From NCBI RefSeq assembly GCF_049985285.1, contig NZ_JBNIEU010000002.1, positions 434,001 through 498,000 of the forward strand: a stretch of 64,000 bases of DNA, read 5' to 3'. Shown here piece by piece: positions 54,065 through 64,000 of the stretch; the first letter of the stretch is position 1; the number at the start of each line of letters is the position of its first letter. Source of the DNA: Aestuariirhabdus sp049985285. GTDB taxonomy: Bacteria; Pseudomonadota; Gammaproteobacteria; Pseudomonadales; Aestuariirhabdaceae. Both the position numbers and the translations under genes were made by a program. Below the pieces are notes generated by a model. That model saw only the letters and a program-made list of their open reading frames with translations, did not search any database and had not been told where the DNA came from.

Positions 54065-55477
54065 TCAGCTGTCGGTGGCCCAGGCCTGTAATTTACGTTC
54101 GAGGGTCTTGCGGGAGATTCCCAGCTGGCGCGCGGCTTCGGATTTGTTGCCGTTGGTGTGCTGCAGTACCTGCTCGGTGTGGCGACGAATAACCCGCTCC
54201 AGATCCCATTCGCTGGGGTAGCCCGCACCGGGAGCCGTATCTTGCGGCGCCGGGTTCTCCTGGCGAAGGTAGTTCAGGGGCAGTTTTCCCAGTAGCAGGC
54301 AGCGTTCAATAAAGTTGCGCAATTCGCGAATATTGCCGGGCCAGTCGTGTTGCTGCAGTTGGGTGAGGTCGGCATGGGAGAGGGGGATCTCCGGTACGCT
54401 CAGCTCCCCCGATAGCTTGCCCACAAAATGGTGTACCAGGGGAGGGATATCCTCCGGGCGGTCTCGTAGCGGCGGCATGGTCAGGGTGAGGATATTGATA
54501 CGGTAGTAGAGGTCTTCGCGAAAGTTGCCGTTCTGGGATTCGTGCTCCAGATTACGGTTGGTGGCGGCAACGATACGCACATCGATCGGGACCTGTTTAT
54601 CTCCCCCGACCGGACGAATGCAGCGCTCCTCCAGAACTCGCAGTAGTTTGGCTTGCATGGACAGCGGCATCTCACCAATTTCATCAAGAAACAGTGTGCC
54701 GCCATGGGCATGAACAAAGAGCCCGTCGCGTGCCTGCTGGGCTCCGGTAAAGGCGCCGCGTTGATGGCCAAACAGCTCGCTTTCCATCAGGTCGGGGGCG
54801 ATGGCGCTGCAGTTGATGGCAACAAAGGCACCTTTGCGGCGGCTCTGCATGTGAATGGCGCGTGCAGCAAGTTCCTTTCCTGTGCCAGACTCGCCCTGGA
54901 TCAGAATGGTTGAAGGGGTGGGGGCGACCCGGGTAATGATCTCTGAAACTTCGTTAATCGCTGAGCTGTCACCGATCAGTTCGGAGTTGGTCAGTCGCTC
55001 CTGCTGCCAGGGAGAGCGCAGATAGCTGTGGCGCTCCTTGCTGCGTCGCTCAAGGCAATACTGTACCGAGCGCATGATTTCGTTGATGGTGCAGGGTTTG
55101 TGCAGCAGATCGGCACCGCCGGCACGGAGCACGCGAATGGCCAGTTCGGAGTCTCGTTGCTCGCTGAGGCAGATAATGTCGGAGTGGTCACTGTAGTGGC
55201 GTAAAATTCTCTCCCATTCGTCGGTGATGGAGGAGAATAGGTCCAGGTTGACGATGATCAGGTCAAAATGGCAGCGTTTGAGCAGTGCCCGTGCGGTTTC
55301 CAGGTCGTTGGTTTGTTCGAGTAAGCCACTGCTCTGCTTGAGCGATTGCATGACCGCTTGCTGGTCATGGGTTTCATCGAGCAGCAGAATAGAGGAGATG
55401 CGCGTGTTGCAAACCGGAATGCGGTGCAGGTTATCCGCAGGGGTGTCGACGATGGAGAATGGCAGCAGTTGGGCCAT
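54065..55477 (-). CDS. Sigma-54-dependent transcriptional activator, NtrC-like
   Basis: A 470-residue enhancer-binding protein. ATG 55477 is chosen; AAGG precedes it, whereas the TTG six codons upstream has no site. A receiver-like N-terminal domain lacks the usual acidic pocket (I-I-V-N-L-D in place of the strand with DD), so it may not be phosphorylated. The AAA+ core has Walker A G-E-S-G-T-G-K-E near 182, G-A-F-T-G-A near 230, and L-F-L-D-E-I-G-E near 250. The Fis-type HTH (S-E-A-A-R-Q-L-G-I-S-R-K-T-L) ends it. Its target is probably the fdh regulon. Confidence 0.9.
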   Translation of the reverse strand: MAQLLPFSIVDTPADNLHRIPVCNTRISSILLLDETHDQQAVMQSLKQSSGLLEQTNDLETARALLKRCHFDLIIVNLDLFSSITDEWERILRHYSDHSDIICLSEQRDSELAIRVLRAGGADLLHKPCTINEIMRSVQYCLERRSKERHSYLRSPWQQERLTNSELIGDSSAINEVSEIITRVAPTPSTILIQGESGTGKELAARAIHMQSRRKGAFVAINCSAIAPDLMESELFGHQRGAFTGAQQARDGLFVHAHGGTLFLDEIGEMPLSMQAKLLRVLEERCIRPVGGDKQVPIDVRIVAATNRNLEHESQNGNFREDLYYRINILTLTMPPLRDRPEDIPPLVHHFVGKLSGELSVPEIPLSHADLTQLQQHDWPGNIRELRNFIERCLLLGKLPLNYLRQENPAPQDTAPGAGYPSEWDLERVIRRHTEQVLQHTNGNKSEAARQLGISRKTLERKLQAWATDS

Positions 55478-55651
55478 TAATGGAAGCCTTAACAAGTTGA
55501 GCCGCAGGGTGCGGTATGGATCGAATTACGATTAGGCTTCCTTGCTGCATTGCCTCCTGCAGGTGCTGGATAGGCATCCAAAACTCACCAGATGCTTACC
55601 GACGCCAGCTAAGTAACACTAGGTCATTCTGTCCCCTCCGTCCATAGCGCT

Positions 55652-55666
55652 GGGTCAATATGACGC
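55652..55666. promoter_or_regulatory. Likely activator site upstream of its own gene
   Basis: GGGTCAATATGACGC carries the reverse complement of the core GTCATATTGAC found at 52060. It lies 175 bases ahead of the activator start. The remaining 55478-56130 gap has no gene; no molybdenum riboswitch motif was recognised. Confidence 0.4.
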
Positions 55667-56130
55667 TACAAAGCACGGCTCAGTAGGACTCATGTGGTTA
55701 TTTGCGGGAGATTTTTGCCCACAGAGCAGGCTAATCGAGCTTTTAGGGCAAGCCTTTGGTTATTTATACCGAGGGGATAACCCGCTGGGGATGAGACCTT
55801 GGTCTAACGGTCATACCATTTGTGGCGTTCGTTACCTTAGTTGGTTCGGTTGTTGCTGGGTTCTGGCTGGACAAACGGGGCGATGAGATGGACGCTATTG
55901 GCTATCCACTGACATAGGTCGCTTTTCGGTTGAGGGGGCTCGGTGTCATACTGACCCCGTTTTGCTGATGAAGGCCCGCCGCTACCAAGAACCCTGTTGG
56001 AGCCGATTACTCCATAAAGCGATAACGGATAGTGTCGGGCGGGGTAGAATACGGGAGGGTGGTTCGTCCAATAGGGACGAGGGTACCCATCCAGCTAAAA
56101 TGCACCCGGGAGTGCACACAGGAGAGATCG

Positions 56131-56742
56131 TTGAGTAACCCAGCAGTAGTAGTTGATGGCGTGATTCTGGCGGGGGGCGAAGCCCGTCGCATGGGCGGAG
56201 AGGATAAGGGGCTGGTAGCGCTAGGGGGGAAAGCGATGATTGAGCACGTAATAGCTCGCTTTGCTCCCCAGGTGGCGGGCTTGTGTATTAACGCGAACCG
56301 CAACCAGGAGCGCTATGCGGCGTTGAGTTTTCCGGTGATCAGCGATCGCCAGAGCGGTGAGTACCCCGGGCCTCTGGCCGGAATGGCTGCAGGTCTTGCC
56401 GCGAGTCAGGCGGAGCTGGTTGCATTTGTGCCCTGCGATGCACCGCTGCTACCCGGCGATCTTGTGTCGAGACTGCACAGCGCGCTGGAGCAGCAAAAGG
56501 CCGATATGGCAGTGGCCCACGACGGAGCGTTTTGGCAACCGGTGTTTGTATTGATGCGGCGTTCGCTACTGCCCAGTCTGGAGCACTTTCTTGAGGGGGA
56601 TGGGCGTAAGATCATGCACTGGTTCCAGCAGCAGGAGATGGTCAAGGTGGTGTTTGACGATCAGGTCGACGCGTTCGAAAACATTAATACACCCGAGCAC
56701 TGCCAGCGCGTTGAGCAACAGTTGGCGGGGGTAGAGTTATGA
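56131..56742 (+). CDS. mobA: Molybdenum cofactor guanylyltransferase
   Basis: A 203-residue enzyme joining GMP to molybdopterin to give the bis-guanine form used by formate dehydrogenase. TTG 56131 is chosen with AGGAGAG ahead; the frame is open 33 codons further. The nucleotide motif is V-I-L-A-G-G-E-A-R-R-M-G-G-E-D-K-G near 9-25 (consensus L-A-G-G-x-S-x-R-M-G-x-D-K). P-C-D-A-P-L-L-P-G-D near 100 is the metal-binding site. First gene of mobA-mobB-moeA. Confidence 0.92.
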   Translation: MSNPAVVVDGVILAGGEARRMGGEDKGLVALGGKAMIEHVIARFAPQVAGLCINANRNQERYAALSFPVISDRQSGEYPGPLAGMAAGLAASQAELVAFVPCDAPLLPGDLVSRLHSALEQQKADMAVAHDGAFWQPVFVLMRRSLLPSLEHFLEGDGRKIMHWFQQQEMVKVVFDDQVDAFENINTPEHCQRVEQQLAGVEL

Positions 56743-57254
56743 TCGAGTGCAATATTCCCCTGGTCGGTTTTATCGCTCATAGTGGTACCGGAAAAACCAC
56801 CTTGCTGTGCCAGCTATTACCGTTGTTACGTTTGAAAGGGCTGCGTGTGGGTATGGTGAAACATGCTCATCATCGTTTTGAGATGGACACCCCCGGTAAG
56901 GACAGTTATGAGCTGCGTAAGGCGGGTGCCGAGCAGATGCTGATCTCTTCCCGCGAGCGCTGGGCGTTGTTGAGCGAAAACCTGGGTGAAGAGCCACGGC
57001 TCAATGAGCTGCTTGGAAAATTTGACCAGCAGCGCCTGGACCTGATTCTGGTGGAGGGGTTTAAGCCCGAACCCTATCCCAAAATCGAGTGCCATCGTCC
57101 CTCCATGGGTAAGCCTCTTTTGTATACCCAGCACCCCAATGTTATTGCGGTGGCCTGTGATGAGCTGCCCCAAGAGGGTATTGGCGAGCTTGACCACCTC
57201 GACCTGAACAATGTGCAACAGATTGCCGACTATATCTGTCACCATTTTCTTTAA
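56739..57254 (+). CDS. mobB: Molybdopterin-guanine dinucleotide biosynthesis adapter
   Basis: A 171-residue GTP-binding protein that assists MobA. P-loop S-G-T-G-K-T-T near residues 15-21, H-A-H-H near 46, and D-x-x-G-K-D-S-Y-E-L-R-K-A-G-A near 52 are family-typical, as is V-E-G-F-K near 105. Its ATG overlaps the mobA stop (ATGA). Not essential for cofactor synthesis in E. coli, but usually kept beside mobA. Confidence 0.92.
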   Translation: MIECNIPLVGFIAHSGTGKTTLLCQLLPLLRLKGLRVGMVKHAHHRFEMDTPGKDSYELRKAGAEQMLISSRERWALLSENLGEEPRLNELLGKFDQQRLDLILVEGFKPEPYPKIECHRPSMGKPLLYTQHPNVIAVACDELPQEGIGELDHLDLNNVQQIADYICHHFL

Positions 57255-57306
57255 TGGCTATTAACCCGGGTGTGCCCTGTTCGGGCTCAACCCTAAGGAT
57301 GTTGTG

Positions 57307-58554
57307 ATGAGCGAAATTTCCCTCAACAGTTGTTGCAATGCGCAAGGCGAGCTACCGGTTGATCTTGGTCGCAAAGCGATTCTGGAACAGGTTGCGCCCC
57401 TGGTGGTGGTTGAAAGTGTGCCGTTGTTGGAGGCGTTGGGACGGGTGCTGGCCGAAGATGTTCGTTCGCCAGTCGCGGTCCCCGGCCATGATAACTCGGC
57501 GATGGATGGCTTTGCGCTGCGCTTTACTGACCTCAACGAGGAGGGCGGGAGCTGCTTGAAACTGGTTGGTGAAGCCCTCGCCGGCCATCCCTTCCTCGAC
57601 GCCGTGCCCGAGGGTGGGGCGATTCGTATCATGACCGGTGCCATGATGCCGGTGGGAACCGATACCGTGGTGATGCAGGAGATCGTTACTTGCGATGACT
57701 CCGGTGTACATATCCCCGCAGGCATCAAGCAGGGGCAGAATCGTCGCCGCGCGGGAGAGGATATCGCCCTCGATGCGGTGGCGTTGACCAGTGATACCCT
57801 GATCAAGGCGGCTGAACTGGGGCTGTTGGCCTCACTGGGGGTGGATCGGGTATTGGTCAAACGGCGCCTCAAGGTCGCGGTGCTCTCGACCGGCGATGAG
57901 ATTCGTGCGCCAGGGAGTAAACTGCAACTGGGGCAGATCTACGACAGCAATCGCTTCAGCTTGCACGGCTTACTGGAGCCTTTGGGGGTGGAGTTGATCG
58001 ACCTGGGTATTATCCCCGACCAGCCTGCCCTGTTGGAGGAGGCGTTTGCCCATGGGGCCAGCGAGGCCGATCTGGTATTGACATCGGGCGGGGTGTCGGT
58101 GGGAGAAGCCGACTATGTCAAGGATACCCTGGAGCGCATTGGCGAAATTCATTTTTGGAAAATGGCGATGAAACCTGGCCGCCCGCTGGCGTTCGGTCGT
58201 ATCAAACAGTCGGTGTTCTTCGGCTTGCCGGGTAATCCGGTGGCGGTGATGGTGACTTTCCTGCAGTTTGTGTTGCCAGCCATTCGCAAGATGCAGGGCA
58301 TGAAAAATTGGCTCCCTTTGACGCTGCCCGCAGCGGCCACCGAATCCTTAAGAAAACGGCCGGGTCGCACCGAGTTTCAGCGTGGGATCTATCATCGTGA
58401 TGAGCACGGTGCATTTCACGTTAGCAGCAGCGGCACCCAGGGGTCCGGCGTGCTAAGTTCGATGAGCCGCGCCAACTGCCTGATTATCCTGCCCTCGGAA
58501 CTGGAGCAGGTGGAGCCTGGCGAGAGCGTTGATATTCAGCCATTGATGCTGTGA
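57307..58554 (+). CDS. moeA: Molybdopterin molybdenumtransferase
   Basis: A 415-residue enzyme inserting molybdenum into adenylylated molybdopterin. ATG 57307 is used, with AAGGATG upstream (a GTG one codon earlier is possible). Residues 60-80 hold D-N-S-A-M-D-G-F-A-L near 62-71. L-S-T-G-D-E-I near 196-202 and T-S-G-G-V-S-V-G-E-A-D near 258-268 are the active-site motifs. M-K-P-G-R-P-L and G-L-P-G-N-P-V-A-V follow. Completes the cofactor trio; 52 bases from mobB. Confidence 0.93.
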   Translation: MSEISLNSCCNAQGELPVDLGRKAILEQVAPLVVVESVPLLEALGRVLAEDVRSPVAVPGHDNSAMDGFALRFTDLNEEGGSCLKLVGEALAGHPFLDAVPEGGAIRIMTGAMMPVGTDTVVMQEIVTCDDSGVHIPAGIKQGQNRRRAGEDIALDAVALTSDTLIKAAELGLLASLGVDRVLVKRRLKVAVLSTGDEIRAPGSKLQLGQIYDSNRFSLHGLLEPLGVELIDLGIIPDQPALLEEAFAHGASEADLVLTSGGVSVGEADYVKDTLERIGEIHFWKMAMKPGRPLAFGRIKQSVFFGLPGNPVAVMVTFLQFVLPAIRKMQGMKNWLPLTLPAAATESLRKRPGRTEFQRGIYHRDEHGAFHVSSSGTQGSGVLSSMSRANCLIILPSELEQVEPGESVDIQPLML

Positions 58555-58696
58555 TCTTTCGGCAACCAGGCCACTTGCCTAAAGGTGGGTAAGATCCTGA
58601 TTCACGCTTTGTCACCGCAGCCGCAACCCGATATGATCGGGACTACGAAATAGCTTCAGGCTGTTTCTTCACAATTGAGTCGTTACGGGTTTCTGC

Positions 58697-59071
58697 ATGA
58701 TCACCAAGTTTCTGGTTACCGTCGCTATTATCGTTGGCGCCGTCCTTTATTTGCGCCATCGCAATCGCACCGCGGTGTCAGCAGCGCCGGCGACGGTAGC
58801 TCCCGCGCCGCCCCCCTTCCCGGTATCGTTCCGAGTTCTCTCCTATATCCTCGCAGGTTTAGTGACCTTCTCTGCCATCGGCTACATGCTTTACGATTAC
58901 CACGATAGCCATCGACTGCTTTCGATCCGGGTGGTAAACCCGGTGAATGGAGAGGAGGTCGAATACAAGGCGCTTAAGGGTAAGTTGGAAAACCGCCGTT
59001 TCGAAACCGTCAACGGTCAGCAGATACGGGTCTCGGATAACGAACGCCTGGTGATCGAGGTGATCGATTAA
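58697..59071 (+). CDS. Hypothetical small membrane protein
   Basis: A 124-residue protein with two helices (about 2-18 and 48-66) flanking a Pro/Ala-rich linker, then a ~55-residue cytoplasmic or periplasmic beta-like domain (L-S-I-R-V-V-N-P-V-N-G-E-E-V-E-Y-K-A). Ends I-E-V-I-D. The frame is well supported by codon use. Family not recognised; perhaps an antiterminator-like or assembly protein annotation exists in relatives. The 59072-59373 gap before zwf shows no gene. Confidence 0.65.
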   Translation: MITKFLVTVAIIVGAVLYLRHRNRTAVSAAPATVAPAPPPFPVSFRVLSYILAGLVTFSAIGYMLYDYHDSHRLLSIRVVNPVNGEEVEYKALKGKLENRRFETVNGQQIRVSDNERLVIEVID

Positions 59072-59373
59072 GCAGGGCCCGCCCCCTCAGCCGCGGTATA
59101 CCCTTTGCACCGATCCATCGTGAATCAGCAGGCCGCGTGGGTGGACGCGGATATAAAGTCTGTGCCCATAGGGCCAAGGCGATCAAAGGCCAGGAGCAGT
59201 CCGTTGCCTGTAGTGATCCAACCATTGCCCAGTGGCTAGCGAAGAGGTCGCGTCTGAGGCTTATTAGCAGACTCCTTTATGGGGTATTGTGTACTGCAGC
59301 GGTATGCGGAGGGCTCGGTTGCCCCCGACTCGACCCGCTGGCACCCTTGCTATGCCGTAGGAGAATGTAGTCC

Positions 59374-60858
<1,485 letters not shown>

Positions 60859-61296
60859 TAGGTTAAGTGGTCGTTGCCGAATTGCTTTTGGTTGAATTTC
60901 GTAAAAAATGAAAAATCATCATTTTTGTGGGGTCGATCGAAAGCCGTAGCTAATTGAAACAGAGTTTCGCGCTGAGTGAGTAGGTGCAGGGGCGTGACAT
61001 GTGCAGAGTGCAAACTTTTCTACTGATGCCAGGCATTGGGGCCTCAGTCCGCCCCGCTGGCGGGGTGAGCGCAAGAGATTGATAGACCCTCTATCCGCCT
61101 GGCAACGGCTGAGGCGTCGTTGTGCGGGCCCTCAAAATATGGCCTATACTGGACTTTCGACCAGAATGAATTCTCGATCTGAAAACCGTACCTATCGATC
61201 TTGCAGTCGATGTGAATAAACCACCGACTCGCAGTGGCTCTGGCAACCAGGATCCAAGCCGGATCATGACACTAACCATGGAATCGGAGAATCAAT

Positions 61297-61953
61297 GTGA
61301 AACTAATTCTATCAAGCGCAGTTCTCGCCGCTTCAACCTTGCTATTCGTACCCGGCGCCCAGGCGGCGGGTGGTCATCCCATGGGGTTCTTCGTCACTAG
61401 TCAGGGTATCGGTAACGGTGCCGACCTCGGTGGTATGGCAGGTGCTGACGCGCACTGCGCAAAACTGGCCAGTGCCGCCGGCTCCGGACGCACCTGGCGA
61501 GCCTACCTGAGTACGCAATCTACGGATGGTAAAACCCGTGGCGAATCTGCTCGTGACAGAATCGGCCCCGGACCCTGGTACAACGCCCGGGGTGAGCTGA
61601 TTGCCAGCGATCTGGATGAGTTGCACATCAGCCCAAATATCATCAAGCGAACCGCGCTGGATGAGAACGGCAACCCCATCAAGGGGCGCGGCGATAAACC
61701 GAATGAGCATGATATCCTGACCGGTTCAAAGGCCGATGGCACCGCCTATTTTCCGTGGGAAAAGGGGGATCACACTTGCAGCAACTGGACCAGCTCCGCA
61801 GACGGTGAGGGTAGCGCACAGGTCGGCCATCATGATCGCCACGGTGGTGGCAACACCTCCTGGAATTCGGCCCATGGTTCCCGTGGTTGTAGCCAGCAAA
61901 ATCTGCAAGGAACCGGTGGCGCAGGCTTCCTGTACTGCTTCGCGGTAGACTAG
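61297..61953 (+). CDS. Secreted lectin-like (C-type lectin fold) protein
   Basis: A 218-residue exported protein. The Sec signal (M-K-L-I-L-S-S-A-V-L-A-A-S-T-L-L-F-V-P-G) is cleaved near residue 23. D-L-G-G-M-A-G-A-D-A-H-C-A-K-L-A near 45-60 and W-R-A-Y-L-S near 68 resemble the first strand-helix block of bacterial lectin-like and endostatin-like folds. Conserved cysteines at C-A-K, C-S-N, C-S-Q and C-F-A probably form two disulfides. C-terminal histidine-rich patch (G-H-H-D-R-H-G-G-G) may bind metal. Ligand unknown. Confidence 0.65.
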   Translation: MKLILSSAVLAASTLLFVPGAQAAGGHPMGFFVTSQGIGNGADLGGMAGADAHCAKLASAAGSGRTWRAYLSTQSTDGKTRGESARDRIGPGPWYNARGELIASDLDELHISPNIIKRTALDENGNPIKGRGDKPNEHDILTGSKADGTAYFPWEKGDHTCSNWTSSADGEGSAQVGHHDRHGGGNTSWNSAHGSRGCSQQNLQGTGGAGFLYCFAVD

Positions 61954-62118
61954 TAGCGGGTGAACCCGGACAGAGAACTCATCTACCCGCCGGGGGCAAG
62001 GTGAAACGCCAGGCTCATGGAGAAGCCCTCTAATCACCGTTGTAAAACCCGCACTTATCGGTTTGCCCCACTGCTGGCTATACTCTGTTTTGTATAACGC
62101 AACGCAGGGAAAGCAGGG

Positions 62119-63531
62119 ATGATAAGCACTCAGGGATGGCGCTCGACCGGGGCGACACAGTTGGTGATTCTAGTGGTGGCGATTGTGCTCTGGCTGAGCC
62201 CGGTTCCGGCTGGCCTCAGCCAACCCGCCTGGCAACTGTTTGTGATCTTCATCGCCACCATCGCGCTGGTGATCTCCAGTACCATGGCGATCTTTACCGC
62301 CGCCATTATCGGACTTTCGGCGAGTATGCTCAGCGGCACATTAGATGCCGAACAGGCGTTCAGCGGCTTCAGTGAAGATTTTATTCTGCTGATCATCGTG
62401 GCCTTCCTGATTGCGCGGGGGGTCATCAGTAGCGGGCTTGGAAAACGCATCGCCTACCTGATCATCAGTCGCTTTGGTCACTCCAGCCTGGGTCTGGCGT
62501 ACTCGATCATCGCGGCAGACCTGTTTATCTCCCCGGCCTTTCCGAGTAACACCGCCCGCTCCGGGGTACTGTTTCCCATCGTCAATGCGCTGGCCAGCGA
62601 CAGTGGCTCCAGCCCGGAGGACGGCACGCGCCATCGCGTCGGCGCCTACCTGATGCTTTGCTCCATGGCCGGTATCTCCATCTCCTCGGCAATGTGGCTG
62701 ACGGCGATGGCGACTAACCCCGCAGGCGTGGCGATGGCCCGCGAGCTGGGAGTTAATATTAGTTACGGTAGCTGGGTGTTGGCGGCATCGCTTCCTTGTC
62801 TGGTCGCCTACGCGCTGGCGCCCTGGCTACTCTATCGTTTCTTCCCGCCAGAGCTGCAGCATACCCCCGAAGCTCCGGCGGCGGCGCGTCAGGCACTGGC
62901 TGACATGGGGGCCGTGAGCCGTCACGAGTGGATTATGGCCGCCACCTTTGTGGGTATGGTAACGCTCTGGGTATTTTCCAGCAGTCTGGGTATCAATAAC
63001 ACGGCGGTCGCATTTGCTGGCCTGTCGGTATTGATGCTAACGGGTGTGTTCACCATTAAAGACCTGCACGAGGAGGGACGGGCGCTCGATACCTTGATTT
63101 GGTTTGCGATACTCTTTGCCATGAGCTCAAACCTTAATGCTTTCGGCTTCATGGGGTGGCTCGGTGGTCACCTGACCGAATGGGTGGCCGGTTACAGCTG
63201 GTGGTTGGTTTACTCCTCACTGATCGCAGGCTACGTGGTGATCCACTACTTCTTTGTTAGCCAGACGGCGCAGATGCTGGCCCTGTTCAGCGTCTTTCTC
63301 GGGGTGGGCCTTAATGCCGGTGTACCGGGGGAACTGATGGCACTAATGCTGCTGTTTGCCACTAACTTTATCTCGGTGATCGCGCCCCAGGGCTCCAGCG
63401 CCAACGTGATCTATCTGGCCAGCGGCTACCTGGAACCGGGTGAGGTGTACCGCTACGGCGGGCTGGTTACCCTCGCCAACACTCTGGTTTTTCTCAGCGT
63501 GGGAACGGGGTGGATTCTGTTGGTGCTGTGA
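62119..63531 (+). CDS. DASS-type (CitT-like) carboxylate/sodium transporter
   Basis: A 470-residue inner-membrane protein with about twelve helices in two repeats. S-N-T-A-R near residue 139 (short S-N-T motif) and S-Q-T-A-Q near 377 are the paired substrate/Na+ sites of the DASS family, and W-F-A-I-L-F-A-M-S-S-N-L-N-A-F-G near 331 is characteristic. These carry di- or tricarboxylates, sulfate or similar; the exact ligand is not readable. Monocistronic, AAGCAGGG before ATG 62119. Confidence 0.9.
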   Translation: MISTQGWRSTGATQLVILVVAIVLWLSPVPAGLSQPAWQLFVIFIATIALVISSTMAIFTAAIIGLSASMLSGTLDAEQAFSGFSEDFILLIIVAFLIARGVISSGLGKRIAYLIISRFGHSSLGLAYSIIAADLFISPAFPSNTARSGVLFPIVNALASDSGSSPEDGTRHRVGAYLMLCSMAGISISSAMWLTAMATNPAGVAMARELGVNISYGSWVLAASLPCLVAYALAPWLLYRFFPPELQHTPEAPAAARQALADMGAVSRHEWIMAATFVGMVTLWVFSSSLGINNTAVAFAGLSVLMLTGVFTIKDLHEEGRALDTLIWFAILFAMSSNLNAFGFMGWLGGHLTEWVAGYSWWLVYSSLIAGYVVIHYFFVSQTAQMLALFSVFLGVGLNAGVPGELMALMLLFATNFISVIAPQGSSANVIYLASGYLEPGEVYRYGGLVTLANTLVFLSVGTGWILLVL

Positions 63532-63545
63532 GCGGCAACAGGGCG

Positions 63546-63785
63546 TTAAACCAGATTGCTTCGCGCCAGTGCCCCGTGGATCTTGCGGCTGCGGTTGGCG
63601 AGGGAGCGCAAGTCTCCCAGATTCGGCACTGCACCCCTGTTGAGCCGAATCTCCCAATCCTCCAGCTCCCGATCCAGGTATTCCAGCAACTTTTTTGAGC
63701 AGCCCCGACACCCCCCGGAGCAGATCTCCGCTTCGCTGAGCCCGAAGGGAATCTGGCGGCGAATATCGCCGATCAGCGCACGCAT
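63546..63785 (-). CDS. Small conserved Cys-motif protein
   Basis: A 79-residue protein: M-R-A-L-I-G-D-I-R-R-Q-I-P-F-G start, then C-S-G-G-C-R-G-C-S near 22-30 (C-x3-C-x2-C), then a helix-rich, charged region (L-D-R-E-L-E-D-W-E-I-R-L-N-R-G) and an R-K-I-H-G-A-L tail. I recognise the pattern from uncharacterised gammaproteobacterial proteins of the same size. The cysteines could bind zinc or an iron-sulfur cluster. Convergent with the transporter gene, 14 bases apart. Confidence 0.72.
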   Translation of the reverse strand: MRALIGDIRRQIPFGLSEAEICSGGCRGCSKKLLEYLDRELEDWEIRLNRGAVPNLGDLRSLANRSRKIHGALARSNLV

Positions 63786-63912
63786 CGCATCGGGAGTGCG
63801 GGGGCGGGTGTTGGGTCCGGTGTGTGAAATGGTGGGGTCTCTTTCGGGTGCGGCGGTGCCGTAATTGTAGACCGGTCGACACCCGGTGGCACCCGATCGA
63901 GATTGGAGACGA

Positions 63913-64000
63913 TTAATCGTAGTCCTCCACCAGGGTGGTCATCCGTTCCATACCCAGCTTGAGCTGGCGGGTAGACTCCGAGGTGGCGGCACTGGATTCG
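63913..64000 (-). CDS. Methyl-accepting chemotaxis protein, C-terminus only
   Basis: Only the last ~28 residues are visible (ending T-T-L-V-E-D-Y-D). The helix E-S-S-A-A-T-S-E-S-T-R-Q-L-K-L resembles the end of the MCP cytoplasmic bundle. It continues beyond the window. Identification is from a short stretch and is tentative. Confidence 0.5.
   Translation of the reverse strand, partial: ESSAATSESTRQLKLGMERMTTLVEDYD

Overview
The window reads as chromosomal DNA of a marine-type gammaproteobacterium (Oceanospirillales/Pseudomonadales neighbourhood). This is inferred from the gene content: fatty acid cis/trans isomerase, a gcdR-gcdH-like pair, FDH3-type formate dehydrogenase with DUF3305/DUF3306, RlmJ, SbcB, PurU and RpoN-style promoters. 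Most of it is compact, GC-rich core genome. One AT-rich stretch (about 29.1-34.3 kb) is clearly foreign. No rRNA or tRNA gene and no CRISPR array was seen.

Layout. 0-8.6 kb: PilZ fragment, YigZ, exonuclease I, PurU, a nitrate-sensor-like helical protein, a voltage-gated K+ channel, a FixJ-type response regulator, an EamA exporter and a periplasmic protein. 8.8-11.9 kb: a four-gene basic/polar amino acid ABC importer operon. 12-16 kb: SDR, a membrane GGDEF-EAL protein, an unknown protein. 15.9-23.9 kb: a glutarate/glutaryl-CoA type block (LysR, GcdH, a fused E1 alpha/beta thiamine enzyme, a malonyltransferase-like protein, VanZ, class III CoA-transferase). 24-28 kb: YheT-like hydrolase, PhnA-like zinc protein, Cti.

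28.0-35.4 kb is the accessory island. A 4.4-kb UvrD-like helicase gene carrying an internal nuclease-like domain and ending in an integron attC site has been split by an IS30-family element (3-bp target duplication TGA) and carries a one-base frameshift. A second small cassette-like gene follows the attC. This cargo sits between two mirror-image arms built from two alternating repeat subtypes (order B-A, cargo, A'-B'). Next to the right arm lies a hairpin-rich minus-strand segment ending in a perfect terminator, a candidate non-coding RNA.

35.9-42.2 kb: a membrane protein, a DsbA-receiver-GGDEF fusion, DUF808, RlmJ, DUF1643, small proteins and a GNAT enzyme. 42.35-43.15 kb: three tandem copies of a ~287-bp intergenic repeat. 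43.4-58.6 kb is a formate dehydrogenase/molybdenum-cofactor locus: an operon for an FeS protein, TorD-like chaperone, Tat-target peptide and the alpha, beta and gamma subunits, plus DUF3305/DUF3306, FdhD, a helix-turn-helix/substrate-binding regulator, a sigma-54 activator and mobA-mobB-moeA. Three sigma-54 type promoters and a shared palindromic motif suggest that this locus is one RpoN regulon run by the adjacent activator. 58.7-64 kb: a small membrane protein, Zwf, a secreted lectin-like protein, a DASS-type transporter, a small Cys-rich protein and the end of a chemotaxis receptor.
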